Assembly: GCF_027922005.1 (NCBI RefSeq)
Contig: NZ_BSEV01000003.1
Location: 124,001 to 188,000, forward strand
Length of the DNA: 64,000 nt
Reading direction: 5' to 3'
Source of the DNA: Streptosporangium carneum
GTDB taxonomy: Bacteria; Actinomycetota; Actinomycetes; Streptosporangiales; Streptosporangiaceae
Below the pieces are notes generated by a model. The model saw only the letters and a list, made by a program, of their open reading frames with translations, made no database searches and was not told the DNA's origin. A program made the translations under genes and the position numbers. Shown piece after piece: positions 42,917 to 51,331 of the stretch (within the stretch, counting starts at the first letter, position 1; the number at the start of each line of letters is the position of its first letter).

Positions 42917-44665
42917 ATGGCAACCAGGACCAAGGCCCCCAGCAAAGCCAAGGTTGAGCAGCACGCACGTATCACGGTCATCAAGGAAGCGATGCTCAAC
43001 GGCACCGCCATGTCGATCAATGGCGTGGCCGGACGATGGAACACCGCAGGCGATGTGTGGACCGCCGACGACCCTTCGGTGGGTAACACCTTGATCTTGG
43101 TTCGGATCTCGGACGCCGAAGAAGAGGAGGTCAACGGCGTAGCCCGGCAGATCGAGGACACATGCAACCTGACCGCTCGTCGTGGCGCGAGGGTCGGCAT
43201 GATCCTCGTCGAGAACGACACCTCAGCGTTCAAGCGCCGCAAGATCAAGCTTCCCAACGGAGAGACCCAGCTCCGGACCGTACGCCCGAAGTTCCGGCTT
43301 GCTCTCAGGCTGCTTAGCGAGGGCAGATACCGCCGGTTCACGACCTACCACCTTGACCGCACGGTTCGTGATCCGAGGGACCTGGAAGACCTCATTGACG
43401 TGGTCGAGGGGTCGCGCCCACGCGTCGTCGCCGACTCGTTCACCGGCAGTCTGAGACTGGCCACCGACAGCGACATCACCTCCGCCCGAATCCATTGCGC
43501 CATAGCGAACCAGGCATCCCGCGACACCGTGCGCCGGGTCTCGCGCACCCGCAAGGAGCAGGCCCAAGAGGGACGCTTCGGAGGAGGCGGAAGACGCTAC
43601 GGGTTCGAGCCCGACGGGATCACGCATCGCCCGCAGGAAGCCGATGCCATCGCCCGATACCATGCCATCGCGCTCACGGGTGTTTCGGTCAAGGAGATCA
43701 CCCGCGACATGAAGAGGGAAGGTCTGCTCACCGCCACCGGCAAGCAGTGGTCTTCGCAGTTGGTACGCGAGATGTTGCTACGCCCCTGTATCGCGGGGCT
43801 CAGCGTGCATCGCCCTGAGATCCCTCTGGATCTTCCCCACGATGAAGACTATGACGAGCAGGAGAGGGAAGATCAGGAAGTTGCCGCCCTCAGACCCTCG
43901 CACTACACGCCTGAGGATGTCGTGGGTACTCTGCCCGGCGATCCAATCGTCTTCCCGGAAGACTATTGGCGTCTGGTGAACATGTGGACCGACCCCGACC
44001 GCCGCAGCAACCAGGCGGGCAACACGCCGAAGTCACTCGGGTCATGCATCTACCGGTGTCCGTGTGGGGGAACAGTGACCCCGAAGAACAAGAAGTGGAA
44101 GCGCAAGGACCCCAAGACCGGCGAGTACACCATACCCGTGGTCGAGAAGGGCTACCGGTGCTATGAACCCGGGAAGGGACACGTCACGTGTCCCGCTGCG
44201 GAACTTGACGCGTTGGTGATCGCAACGATCAAAGAGCTGATCCGCATCTCTGACCCTGCCGACATCATCGGCCGCCCCGCCACCGCAGGAGCCGACATCC
44301 CCGCCCTCCGCGCGGAAATGGCGATGCACGAGGCACGGCTACGGGAGATCAGCGCCGACCGCGAAGCCGACCTCATCAGCAGGGCACAGATGCTCGACAT
44401 GACCGCCAAGCGCCGCAAGAAGATGGAGGAGACGAAAGCCAAGCTTGATCAGGCACTTGAGAACGTCCACCCCGCCGCGAAACTGATCGACGCGAAAGAC
44501 ATCGACGCCGCATGGGATGACCTCACCCTTGGTGAACAGCGTGAGATATGCCGCCGCATGCTGGTAGTGACCATCCACCCCCTCGGACGGGGAAGGCGGG
44601 TGCCCGTCCGAGAGCGAGTCACCATCACCAAGCGTCACCGTGACGCGCAGGACTCCGCCGCCTGA
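42917..44665 (+). CDS. large serine recombinase (AICE2 integrase)
   Basis: The 582-residue protein has a long N-terminal extension, the catalytic serine in LVRIS (Ser65), the recombinase helix region (FTTYHLDRTVRDPRDLEDLID), a recombinase domain (GGGRRYGFEPDG...MKREGLLTATGKQWS), a zinc ribbon (CIYRCPCGG ... RCYEPGKGHVTCPA) and a coiled coil (RAEMAMHEARLREISADRE). It is only distantly related to the AICE1 integrase. ATG 42917 has GAAAGG 10 nt upstream; ATG 42875 in the same frame is possible. Codon use is somewhat less GC-biased than chromosomal genes. Confidence 0.93.
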   Translation: MATRTKAPSKAKVEQHARITVIKEAMLNGTAMSINGVAGRWNTAGDVWTADDPSVGNTLILVRISDAEEEEVNGVARQIEDTCNLTARRGARVGMILVENDTSAFKRRKIKLPNGETQLRTVRPKFRLALRLLSEGRYRRFTTYHLDRTVRDPRDLEDLIDVVEGSRPRVVADSFTGSLRLATDSDITSARIHCAIANQASRDTVRRVSRTRKEQAQEGRFGGGGRRYGFEPDGITHRPQEADAIARYHAIALTGVSVKEITRDMKREGLLTATGKQWSSQLVREMLLRPCIAGLSVHRPEIPLDLPHDEDYDEQEREDQEVAALRPSHYTPEDVVGTLPGDPIVFPEDYWRLVNMWTDPDRRSNQAGNTPKSLGSCIYRCPCGGTVTPKNKKWKRKDPKTGEYTIPVVEKGYRCYEPGKGHVTCPAAELDALVIATIKELIRISDPADIIGRPATAGADIPALRAEMAMHEARLREISADREADLISRAQMLDMTAKRRKKMEETKAKLDQALENVHPAAKLIDAKDIDAAWDDLTLGEQREICRRMLVVTIHPLGRGRRVPVRERVTITKRHRDAQDSAA

Positions 44666-44674
44666 CCCGGAAAC

Positions 44675-44710
44675 GACTACTGCCCCGGCGGGATGTCCGG
44701 GGCAGTAGTC
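44675..44710 (+). terminator. terminator after AICE2 integrase
   Basis: GACTACTGCCCCGG (44675-44688) pairs perfectly with CCGGGGCAGTAGTC (44697-44710) around an 8-nt loop, 9 nt past the stop. It can also end the convergent minus-strand block. Confidence 0.85.
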
Positions 44711-44722
44711 ATGCTCTGAACC

Positions 44723-44998
44723 TCAGCGATGATTCTTGAAGACCAGCGCAAGGTAATCGCGTTCCTCGTCGGCTAGCGGCCCCAACTCCGCCGCTGTCCG
44801 CTTGATCCACTCGTGATCATCGTCCGTCAGACGATAGCCGGACGATGATCGACCATCCGCCCCACGACCAGGTAACCCCCCGGGTTCCGTCCCGCGCCCC
44901 CTTCCCAGCCGACTGCACACCGTAACACCCGCCGTCCCTGTGACCACGCACAGTAGCCACTGGGGTTCCGTGCTGCCCGCTCCCCGTACCCCACCCAC
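44723..44998 (-). CDS. small AICE2 protein (start unclear)
   Basis: The C-terminal ~35 residues (LTDDDHEWIKRTAAELGPLA, then DEERDYLALVFKNHR) resemble short actinobacterial plasmid/AICE proteins with a W-I-x4-A...PL...A pattern, as recalled. The upstream part overlaps the Gly-rich end of the preceding gene and is probably not coding; no ATG, GTG or TTG sits at the natural start near 44,830 (a CTG does). Low confidence. Confidence 0.3.
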   Translation of the reverse strand: MGGVRGAGSTEPQWLLCVVTGTAGVTVCSRLGRGRGTEPGGLPGRGADGRSSSGYRLTDDDHEWIKRTAAELGPLADEERDYLALVFKNHR

Positions 44999-45371
44999 CC
45001 GCCCAACCCCCGACGGCTGAGGACCACGCGCCCCTGCCCCTCACCCCGAACCCCTTGACATGCACGCCACCTCGCCATGTCCAGGTCGTCGCGTGATGCG
45101 GGAAGTACTTGAGCACCTCGACCATGTCCGCCCCGCCGTGCCGTGAGCGCTGTGCCCATTGCGACACCTGCGGCCGCGTCCCGATGTGCGTCTGTGCGAC
45201 CACCTCACCCGCCGTCGTGATGGTCACGTAGTACGGCCCCACCACGAACCCGCCCTGACGCTCCTGGTCGATCCACGCCATATCACCGGCCGCGCACCGA
45301 GCCTCCACATACCGCACCTGCTCCCGCCTCACCCGCCCCCGCCACCAGCTGACCGGTTCCCGCCGCACCAC
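44817..45371 (-). CDS. AICE2 paralogous family protein D (no TM, Gly-rich tail)
   Basis: The 184-residue protein has an N-terminal domain matching the conserved module of its three upstream neighbours (YYVTITTAGEVVAQ, VSQWAQRSR, TTWTWRGGVHVKG) and then an unusual Gly/Trp/Ser-rich tail (AWSSAVGGWAGGWGTGSG). It lacks the TM segment of the others and starts (GTG 45371) 8 bp after the preceding stop. Function unknown; position among AICE transfer/replication genes suggests a spread-related role. Confidence 0.5.
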   Translation of the reverse strand: MVRREPVSWWRGRVRREQVRYVEARCAAGDMAWIDQERQGGFVVGPYYVTITTAGEVVAQTHIGTRPQVSQWAQRSRHGGADMVEVLKYFPHHATTWTWRGGVHVKGFGVRGRGAWSSAVGGWAGGWGTGSGQHGTPVATVRGHRDGGCYGVQSAGKGARDGTRGVTWSWGGWSIIVRLSSDGR

Positions 45372-45379
45372 TCATGCCC

Positions 45380-45763
45380 CTACCCCCCGCCGTAGTCAAA
45401 CCGCGTGATCTTGGTGCGCCGCCGTACCCCGTCCGTCCACACCCACGTCGTCACCTGGCCCTCCCAATCCCGCAGCGACACATACACCCGCTTGGCTTGC
45501 CGAGACTCCTCCCGCGCCCACGCCTCAACCTCCGCCGCCGACATGTCCACCGCTTGTGCCGCCACCCCCTTCCACCCGAGATCCACCCCGACCACGTATC
45601 CCACCTCCCGCCGCCCGGCAGAGAGCCGCCGCTCAGCCGCCAGCCACCGCTTAACTCCGCCCGGCTCGCCGAGCTTGTGACGCATCACCACCAGCCCCAC
45701 CATCAGCGCCAGCGCCCCCGCCACCAGCGCCGCCAGGACCAACGACCCATCGGCCTCACCCAT
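45380..45763 (-). CDS. AICE2 paralogous family protein C (single TM)
   Basis: The 127-residue protein has an N-terminal TM helix (GSLVLAALVAGALALMVGLVV), then the family module: YVVGVDLGWKGVAAQ, VEAWAREESRQAKRVYVSL, GQVTTWVWTDGVRRR. GGAGAGG precedes ATG 45763. The structured leader repeat lies about 60 bp upstream. Membrane anchoring with the module inside or outside cannot be decided. No known family assigned. Confidence 0.6.
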   Translation of the reverse strand: MGEADGSLVLAALVAGALALMVGLVVMRHKLGEPGGVKRWLAAERRLSAGRREVGYVVGVDLGWKGVAAQAVDMSAAEVEAWAREESRQAKRVYVSLRDWEGQVTTWVWTDGVRRRTKITRFDYGGG

Positions 45764-45825
45764 CCCGCCGCCTCTCCGGACCATTCACCGCAGGCACTTG
45801 ACAGCCTCCCGTCCGTGTACTCATA

Positions 45826-45950
45826 AAGATCAACTTTCCGTCGCGGCGCCGCCGGCTGAACTGGCCCTGAAGGGGCCGCCCCTTCGGGGTGACCTGCGGT
45901 CATTCGACCGGCGGAGCCGCTACCTCACCCATGACCGCCCGTAGCGCGCA
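45826..45950 (-). repeat. structured leader repeat, copy A
   Basis: This matches 53925-54045 at roughly 90% identity in the same orientation. On the minus strand it reads ACCGCAGGTCACCCCGAAGG and shows two adjacent small hairpins (CCCCGAAGGGG and GGCCC-CTTCA-GGGCC). It lies upstream of the family C gene. A candidate RNA leader, promoter or recombination relic. Confidence 0.75.
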
Positions 45951-46033
45951 GGCTCAGCACCGACCCCAGGTTCGCGGTGCGTAACCATGCCGCCCTTGTC
46001 TGCTTCTCTGTGCTTTCTCTCGCCCCTTGCGCC

Positions 46034-46426
46034 CTACGCCTCCCGCGACACCCGCCCCCGCAGATAGACCCGCGTGGACAGCACCTGACCATCCGACGAC
46101 GTCAGGGACGCATACATCTCCCGCCCCGACCGAGACTCCTCCCGCGCCAGCACATCCGCCGCACTCGCAGACAGCCGCGTCTGACTCACCAGGCCCTGAC
46201 CGGATTCGATGAACCCCACGATGTACCGGTCACGATGGTCGGCCCCGACGAACCCACCCCGCGCCGCACCCTGTGCCGCCTTCAGCCATATCCGCAGACG
46301 CCGCCTCGCGAAGGCGTAATGCACGGTGAGCCCCACCGCCAAGGAGGCGACCATGTAGGAGATCACCTGGCCCAGCCCGAACCCCGACGACCGCGCCGCC
46401 ATGACCCCCGCCTCAACCCAACCCAT
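46034..46426 (-). CDS. AICE2 paralogous family protein B (single TM)
   Basis: The 130-residue protein has a TM helix (GQVISYMVASLAVGLTVHYAF), a basic stop-transfer (ARRRLRIW) and the family module RYIVGFIESGQGLVSQ, VLAREESRSGREMYASL, GQVLSTRVYLRG. AGAGGAG precedes ATG 46426. It belongs to the tandem paralogue set with the genes on either side; the separation from C includes the leader repeat. Function unknown. Confidence 0.6.
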   Translation of the reverse strand: MGWVEAGVMAARSSGFGLGQVISYMVASLAVGLTVHYAFARRRLRIWLKAAQGAARGGFVGADHRDRYIVGFIESGQGLVSQTRLSASAADVLAREESRSGREMYASLTSSDGQVLSTRVYLRGRVSREA

Positions 46427-46473
46427 GCCGCTCCTCTTCTCCTTCGGTTTGATCGCTGACAGACCGTGCCGCG

Positions 46474-46866
46474 CTACTTGCCGTCGTAAGGCTCATCACG
46501 GGGACGCAGCAGCCCCGCCAGCACATCACCGCCCTTGTTGCGGTCGGTGACCTTGCGCGCCTGCACCCCGTCCGCCCAGATCCACGCGGTGACTTCGCCT
46601 CCAGGCTTCGCCCGCATCACATACACCTCTTTCACCCGAGGCGACAGCGACCGTTCCACCGCCCACTGCTCCACCTGCGGCCACGTCGTGGAGACCTGCT
46701 CCGTCTGGAAACCGTCTCCCTCCACCGCAGCGCCGATCGTGTACGTCTCCACCGGCCACGCCGTCTCGTCCTCCGGACGCGCCCCCCGCCAGATGGGCAC
46801 CTGCCACAGCAGCCCGCCCAGCAGCAGCACCGCCACGACCCCGACCCCGATCACGAACCCGACCAT
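46474..46866 (-). CDS. AICE2 paralogous family protein A (single TM)
   Basis: The 130-residue protein starts with a TM helix at its very N terminus (MVGFVIGVGVVAVLLLGGLLW) and then the family module YTIGAAVEGDGFQTEQ, VEQWAVERSLSPRVKEVYVM, GEVTAWIWADGVQARK. GGGAGG precedes ATG 46866. It is the first of four tandem paralogues. An analogy to Spd (spread) membrane proteins of Streptomyces plasmids is by position only. Confidence 0.62.
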   Translation of the reverse strand: MVGFVIGVGVVAVLLLGGLLWQVPIWRGARPEDETAWPVETYTIGAAVEGDGFQTEQVSTTWPQVEQWAVERSLSPRVKEVYVMRAKPGGEVTAWIWADGVQARKVTDRNKGGDVLAGLLRPRDEPYDGK

Positions 46867-46918
46867 GAATGCCTCCCAACCTCGCTTGTTCTTCCGGCTG
46901 TGCTCCCGAGCGCAGCCC

Positions 46919-47122
46919 TTACAACCACGGCTTGTGCTGATAGCTGTTGGTGCGCAGGCCCCGTTCCGCTTCGGCCCGCGCCTCCTGCCGTCGAAGCTCC
47001 TTGACCGCCGCACGTGGCCGTAGATCGTGCCGGTGCCGCCACCAGTGCACTACGTTGATCACCGCTGACAGCGTCGGCAGGAACAGCACCACCGCCAGCA
47101 ACACCAGATCTCCCGTGGCCAC
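46919..47122 (-). CDS. small single-TM AICE2 protein
   Basis: From GTG 47122 (AAGGAG 4 nt upstream) a 67-residue protein reads ATGDLVLLAVVLFLPTLSAV then INVVHWWRHRHDLRPRAAV: one TM helix and a basic, charged cytoplasmic tail (KELRRQEARAEAERG). Small membrane proteins at this position, next to rep, resemble Spd proteins for intramycelial spread. It lies 41 bp downstream of the initiator gene. Confidence 0.6.
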   Translation of the reverse strand: MATGDLVLLAVVLFLPTLSAVINVVHWWRHRHDLRPRAAVKELRRQEARAEAERGLRTNSYQHKPWL

Positions 47123-47163
47123 GTCTCTCCTTGTCTTCTCGTCTCGTTGGCCCTGATCAGCGC

Positions 47164-48807
47164 TTATGCACACACCCGCACCCCCAGCCCGAGCCCGTCA
47201 CCCCCCGCTGCATCGGCCCGCGCCCGCAGCCGTTCCAGCTCAGCCCGCCACCGCTGCTTACGCGCCACCTCCCGCAGCAGCCGCAGCGCAGCAGACCCCG
47301 CCTCCGGATCACCCGCCGCCACCCGCAGCCACACGAACCGACACGAATCGGCCGCCCCTTCGTCCAGGCCCAGCGCCTCCAGCACCCAGGCCCGGCGATC
47401 CCGCTTGTGCTCGCCCATGGTCCGCCCCGACCACTTACGCGACACCAGCACCCGCCGCCCCGCATAGCCCAGATGCTCCGCCCGATGCGCCTTCGACCGG
47501 CACCGGCCCGGCACCATCCCCGACTTGGCCCCCTTCGGCTGCACCCCGTACCGCAGCCAGTTCGCACACCCCGGCGAGCACGGCTCAAACCGCAGCGCCT
47601 CCACCAGGCGCGCCGCATGCGCCCGACGCCCCGCGTTCGCCCGAGGTCCGGCGTCGTCGCCCAAGTCCTCACCCAGGCTCTTGGTCAGGTACTTCGTCAG
47701 GTACCTCACCCGCTGGTCAGCATCCCGACTGCCCACCAAGACCCCTTGCGCGTCGAACTGCACGCCGAAGCGCACCACATGAAGGGGATCGGCCTCCTGG
47801 TCGGCGTCCAGCCGGTCAAGCGCCTCATCCCAGGTCGGCAGCACCTCACCCGTGTCGGAATCGACGTATCCGCCGATCTCCGCCGACCACACCGGCAGTC
47901 GATCCCCCTCGAAGCGGACCTCATCGACCGCAGGCCACCACACCTGGTGATAGGTGGCCGCCACGATCTGACGCAGTTCCGCCCGGGGCAGCGTCCCGCG
48001 AATGGCGATGTGCAGATGTGGAGCCAGCCGCCTTTGCGGCTCGACACTGGCGAAGTACTGCACATCGAAGCCCGCCACCCGGCGAAGGTTCTGCACGAAC
48101 CTGTCGATCAGCTTCGAGAAGTGCAGCGCATCCCGCGCCGCCCGCCGATAGTCATAGCCGCCCGGATCGACCGGCACCCCGTCACGCACCCGCCCATACG
48201 ACGGCAGCGTGAGCGTGACGAACATCGACGGCCGAAACACCTTGCCGTCCGAGCCCGTGAAGGTGCGCCCAAGCGTGGTGTCACACCGCAGCCGCCGAGG
48301 AAGATCCGGCGCATCCTGCCGCCGCCGCGTGGAGCGCACCCGCCCCCCGCCCGACCGGCCCGCCACCGCCCCGACCATCCCCGCCGCCTGAATCTCCCGA
48401 TCCACCGCGTCAATCACCGCGTCCAGCTCAGCCGTGTCGACGCCCGCGTGCACCGCCTCATCCCGCTGAAGCTCCAAATGCGCCCGCGCCTCGATGAGTG
48501 AGCGTTGATGCTCGCTCGCCTCAGCAGGCGCGACCGGTTCGGCCTCCAGATGCCAGCCCTCCCGGCACTGCGCCCGCCGCACCTGACGCCCCCGCTTGGC
48601 ACACGGGGGACACTTGCTCTCCAGCGTCGCCCCGCACGGCACCGACACCACCTCAGCCACCCCGGTGAGGGAGTCCACCCGCCGATACGGGATCGGCCGA
48701 ATGCACACCCCGTTCGTGATCGCGACCTGTTCGGCGACCTCGCGGGTCAGGAGCCGCGCACCCCGCACGGCCCGCAGCTCCCGCCCCACCTCCTCACCCA
48801 GGGTCAA
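47164..48807 (-). CDS. RepSA-type replication initiator (AICE2)
   Basis: The 547-residue protein has a Cys-rich N-terminal part (VPCGATLESKCPPCAKRGRQ), a helical region, then rolling-circle motifs: FVTLTLPSYG, the HUH motif APHLHIAIRG (~265) and RYLTKYLTKSLGE (~367). A Cys cluster CSPGCANW follows. It should initiate replication of the excised circle. TTG 48807 overlaps the upstream stop (TTGA), giving coupling to the Zn-ribbon gene and TraB. It is larger than, and not closely similar to, the AICE1 initiator. Confidence 0.9.
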   Translation of the reverse strand: MTLGEEVGRELRAVRGARLLTREVAEQVAITNGVCIRPIPYRRVDSLTGVAEVVSVPCGATLESKCPPCAKRGRQVRRAQCREGWHLEAEPVAPAEASEHQRSLIEARAHLELQRDEAVHAGVDTAELDAVIDAVDREIQAAGMVGAVAGRSGGGRVRSTRRRQDAPDLPRRLRCDTTLGRTFTGSDGKVFRPSMFVTLTLPSYGRVRDGVPVDPGGYDYRRAARDALHFSKLIDRFVQNLRRVAGFDVQYFASVEPQRRLAPHLHIAIRGTLPRAELRQIVAATYHQVWWPAVDEVRFEGDRLPVWSAEIGGYVDSDTGEVLPTWDEALDRLDADQEADPLHVVRFGVQFDAQGVLVGSRDADQRVRYLTKYLTKSLGEDLGDDAGPRANAGRRAHAARLVEALRFEPCSPGCANWLRYGVQPKGAKSGMVPGRCRSKAHRAEHLGYAGRRVLVSRKWSGRTMGEHKRDRRAWVLEALGLDEGAADSCRFVWLRVAAGDPEAGSAALRLLREVARKQRWRAELERLRARADAAGGDGLGLGVRVCA

Positions 48808-49034
48808 GCAGCCCCCCACCCTTCGCCGTCCGCGCCGTCGACGTCCCACCCCTCGAACTCCGCGCCGTCCAGGTCCGCCCCGTCGAGATCCGCGTCCGCG
48901 CTGTCATCGCCCGCCAGAGCCCGCGCCCCGCAGGCCCGGCACTCGATCAGGCCCCGCATGACGTCCTGCCAGAGCTGATCGATCTCACCGCAGACCGCGC
49001 AGGTCAGCCCATAGAGCACCACCGAGAGAGTCAA
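48804..49034 (-). CDS. small Zn-ribbon protein with acidic tail
   Basis: The 76-residue protein has two CxxC pairs (LTCAVCGE and IECRACGARAL) forming a likely zinc ribbon, then an acidic repeat-like tail (DADLDGADLDGAEFEG). Its TTG start overlaps the TraB stop and its stop overlaps the Rep start, both as TTGA, so the three are translated in a chain. Small Zn-finger proteins between tra and rep genes are common in actinomycete plasmids. Function unknown. Confidence 0.6.
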   Translation of the reverse strand: MTLSVVLYGLTCAVCGEIDQLWQDVMRGLIECRACGARALAGDDSADADLDGADLDGAEFEGWDVDGADGEGWGAA

Positions 49035-50458
49035 CGCACCTCACTTGCCATCGCCGTCGAGTACTTGAGAACCATCTGCCGAATGTCGTCGTCGCTGACG
49101 TAGGCCGCCCGCACCCGGATCGGGTCGGGACGGTTCTCCAGCCGGACATAGGCCACGCCCGCGCCCACGCTCTTGTCAGTGGGATGACGCGGGATCTGAT
49201 CGGCCAGCGCGCCCCGGTCCCGCGCCCCGTCCCCAAGCACCATGTCGACCTGTCCCGGCTCATCCAGCCGCAACGCGACCTTGTCCGGGAACAGGTGCCG
49301 GATACTCAGCACCTCTTTCCGAGGATCTTGCAGCGCCGCCATGACGCCGATCCCCACCGCGCGCCCCTGCGTGGTCAACGTCGCCAGCGCCGCCCCAATC
49401 CGCGCCTTGAGCCCCTTGTCCGCCTGGTAGGCGGTCAAGAACGCGATCTCATCCACCACGACCAGGACGAACGGATCCTGTGTGGTCGGCACGTGCGAGC
49501 GCCGGACCCCGGCGTATCGGTCGGCTCGCTCGTGCATCACCGCGACCGCTTCTTCCAGCAGATCCGCGCACTCGTCCGGCGTGGACGCGTACCGATCGAA
49601 CAGCGCCCGCCCGAAGGACAACTCCATCCGCTTGGGATCCAGCCCCCACAGCCGCACCAGGCCCACCCGCCGCGCAGGCAGCAGCCCCCGGATCACCGAC
49701 CACAGCCACGAGCCCTTACCCGCCCCGGTCGCCCCCGCGATCAACACGTGGGTCCCGTGCACCTGGAGCCGGTACGGCCTGCCGTCCTCACCTATCCCGA
49801 CGTCGACCGTGGTGACGGTCGGAGCATCGGGATACGGCCGCGCAGGCACCACCCGCGCCAGCGCATCCCGCCGAGGAAAGGTCAGGGTCACCCACCCCGG
49901 ACGCGGCGAGAAGACCCGGCAGCTCACCGCACCGAACCCGTTACTCAGGCCCGCTTGCGCCTCCGCGAACTGCTGATCGGCCTGCCCGGCCAGCATCTTG
50001 ACCGTGAGCCGGTCGGTGTTCCGGTCGCACCGGACCCGCACCAGCTCAGGCGCATACCCCCGCCCGCCCAGCGTCACCCCGAGCCCGGAAACCGCCATCA
50101 CGGCCCGCCACCGCCACCGGTACACCCACACCAGCCGCCACCAGGCCAGCGCAGGCCACACCAGCACCCGCACCGCAGCCGCAGGCCACAGCGCAGCCCA
50201 GGAGGAGACCGCCCCCGCAGCCACCCCCCACCCCATCACCGTGATCCGCCACCCCACCAGGTAGCAGCCCACCCCGCTCACCGCCACCAGCGCGCACGCC
50301 ACCGGATGACGCCACACCGTCCGCGCCAGAGCGGCCAACGCCCGCCACAGCCACACCACCAGCGTGATCACGGCAGGCGTCTTGATCACCGTCGGCGCGA
50401 ACACCACCGACGTATCCGGCGTCGTCGACACCACGCTTTGCACCTCTGCGCCCGGCAT
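49031..50458 (-). CDS. TraB/TraSA FtsK-like conjugative DNA translocase
   Basis: The 475-residue protein has hydrophobic N-terminal segments (VITLVVWLWRALAAL; ACALVAVSGVGCYLV; WGVAAGAVSSWAALWPAA), then an FtsK/SpoIIIE ATPase domain with Walker A GATGAGKGS (~244) and Walker B VLVVVDEIAF (~334), and RALVDQ-like motifs toward the end (LRLDEPGQVDMVLG). TraB-type proteins alone move double-stranded plasmid DNA between actinomycete hyphae. ATG 50458 was preferred to longer starts. It is the only transfer ATPase in the window and could serve both elements. Confidence 0.92.
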   Translation of the reverse strand: MPGAEVQSVVSTTPDTSVVFAPTVIKTPAVITLVVWLWRALAALARTVWRHPVACALVAVSGVGCYLVGWRITVMGWGVAAGAVSSWAALWPAAAVRVLVWPALAWWRLVWVYRWRWRAVMAVSGLGVTLGGRGYAPELVRVRCDRNTDRLTVKMLAGQADQQFAEAQAGLSNGFGAVSCRVFSPRPGWVTLTFPRRDALARVVPARPYPDAPTVTTVDVGIGEDGRPYRLQVHGTHVLIAGATGAGKGSWLWSVIRGLLPARRVGLVRLWGLDPKRMELSFGRALFDRYASTPDECADLLEEAVAVMHERADRYAGVRRSHVPTTQDPFVLVVVDEIAFLTAYQADKGLKARIGAALATLTTQGRAVGIGVMAALQDPRKEVLSIRHLFPDKVALRLDEPGQVDMVLGDGARDRGALADQIPRHPTDKSVGAGVAYVRLENRPDPIRVRAAYVSDDDIRQMVLKYSTAMASEVR

Positions 50459-50697
50459 CCTGCGCAGCACCAAAAACCTCCCCGTCCCCGTGAATTGGCC
50501 CGAAAATTGGTATGCGGTCGCCCGCCCCGAAAATGCGCCGTAGAAAAGAAGGCGGAGCCGCCGATGCAAAGGCCGCCGGAATGCGTAATCCCGGCAGCCC
50601 ACACGCCACGGTCACCGTCTACAGAGACGCCGCCCCTCAGCCAGCCAGCGCACGCCCCACACGCGCGCCCGGCAGCGACAATCCCTTAATTACTCGT

Positions 50698-51150
50698 TCA
50701 TTCGCCGTTGAACGGCATCTTGCCCTTACCCGCTCCCGCCGCACCAGCGGACGGAACCACCCCACGCAGTCCCGACGCCCGATACGAGTAGGCCAGACGA
50801 ACCCGGTCCCCAGACCCGTTGATCCACGGAACCACCGCCAGCCCTTCGAAGACCACCGGGACCATGCTCAACCCGAGCGCCTCCAGAGCAGGCGGAACCG
50901 GAGGAACCACCGGCTCATCCACCGCGATGATCTTCACGGCCAGCGACTTCGCAGCCACCTTGACGGACGGATCACCGTCCATCACCGGCACCTGCCACAC
51001 CGGCAACCCCGTCGTCTTGTCCCGCGCCGGAACCTGCCGATCCGGCGTACTCGCCTCGAAATCCATGACCTGACTTACTTCCCCCGTGACGTAACAGCCA
51101 TGAGGGAACACGTGCTCATGAGCAACAGGGATCGGTCCCTGTAGTGCCAA
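50698..51150 (-). CDS. conserved AICE protein upstream of traB
   Basis: From TTG 51150 (AAGGAGG 4 nt upstream) a 150-residue beta-rich protein reads IPVAHEHVFPHGCYVTGEV, ARDKTTGLPVWQVPVMDGDP, KSLAVKIIA and VPVVFEGLAVVPWI. This RDK-TG-PVWQV-V-D pattern is familiar from proteins encoded just before traB in many Streptomyces-type elements. Biochemical role unknown. It begins the minus-strand transfer/replication block; an operator-like dyad lies 128 bp upstream. Confidence 0.72.
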   Translation of the reverse strand: MALQGPIPVAHEHVFPHGCYVTGEVSQVMDFEASTPDRQVPARDKTTGLPVWQVPVMDGDPSVKVAAKSLAVKIIAVDEPVVPPVPPALEALGLSMVPVVFEGLAVVPWINGSGDRVRLAYSYRASGLRGVVPSAGAAGAGKGKMPFNGE

Positions 51151-51277
51151 CGAACCTCCTTGGTCGGCGGGTTGTTTATGGTACCGGTTAAACGAGCGAA
51201 TGGCACGTAAAGTTCCCGTCCAAATCAAAAAGAGGCACCCTTACAAGAATTAGTGACTTCTCTGTAGAAGTTCTTGT

Positions 51278-51295
51278 TATGTCATTGTTGACATA
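51278..51295. promoter_or_regulatory. operator-like dyad TATGTCA-N4-TGACATA
   Basis: A perfect 7-bp inverted repeat with TTGT spacer lies between the divergent transfer block and the pentapeptide gene. It has the form of an HTH-dimer site and may control both promoters; the cognate regulator is not identified. Confidence 0.55.
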
Positions 51296-51331
51296 GCCGG
51301 ATCACGGCCACCCTCAAGGCCGCCACTCGCG

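Noticed and set aside
45703-45903. Shared peptide frame (M-T-x-GHPEGAA...PVQPAAPRRKV) in both copies of the AICE2 leader repeat
   Set aside because: Differences between the copies are mostly non-synonymous in this frame, and a one-base gap shifts the frame after RRKV, so coding conservation is not supported; an RNA or DNA role is more likely.
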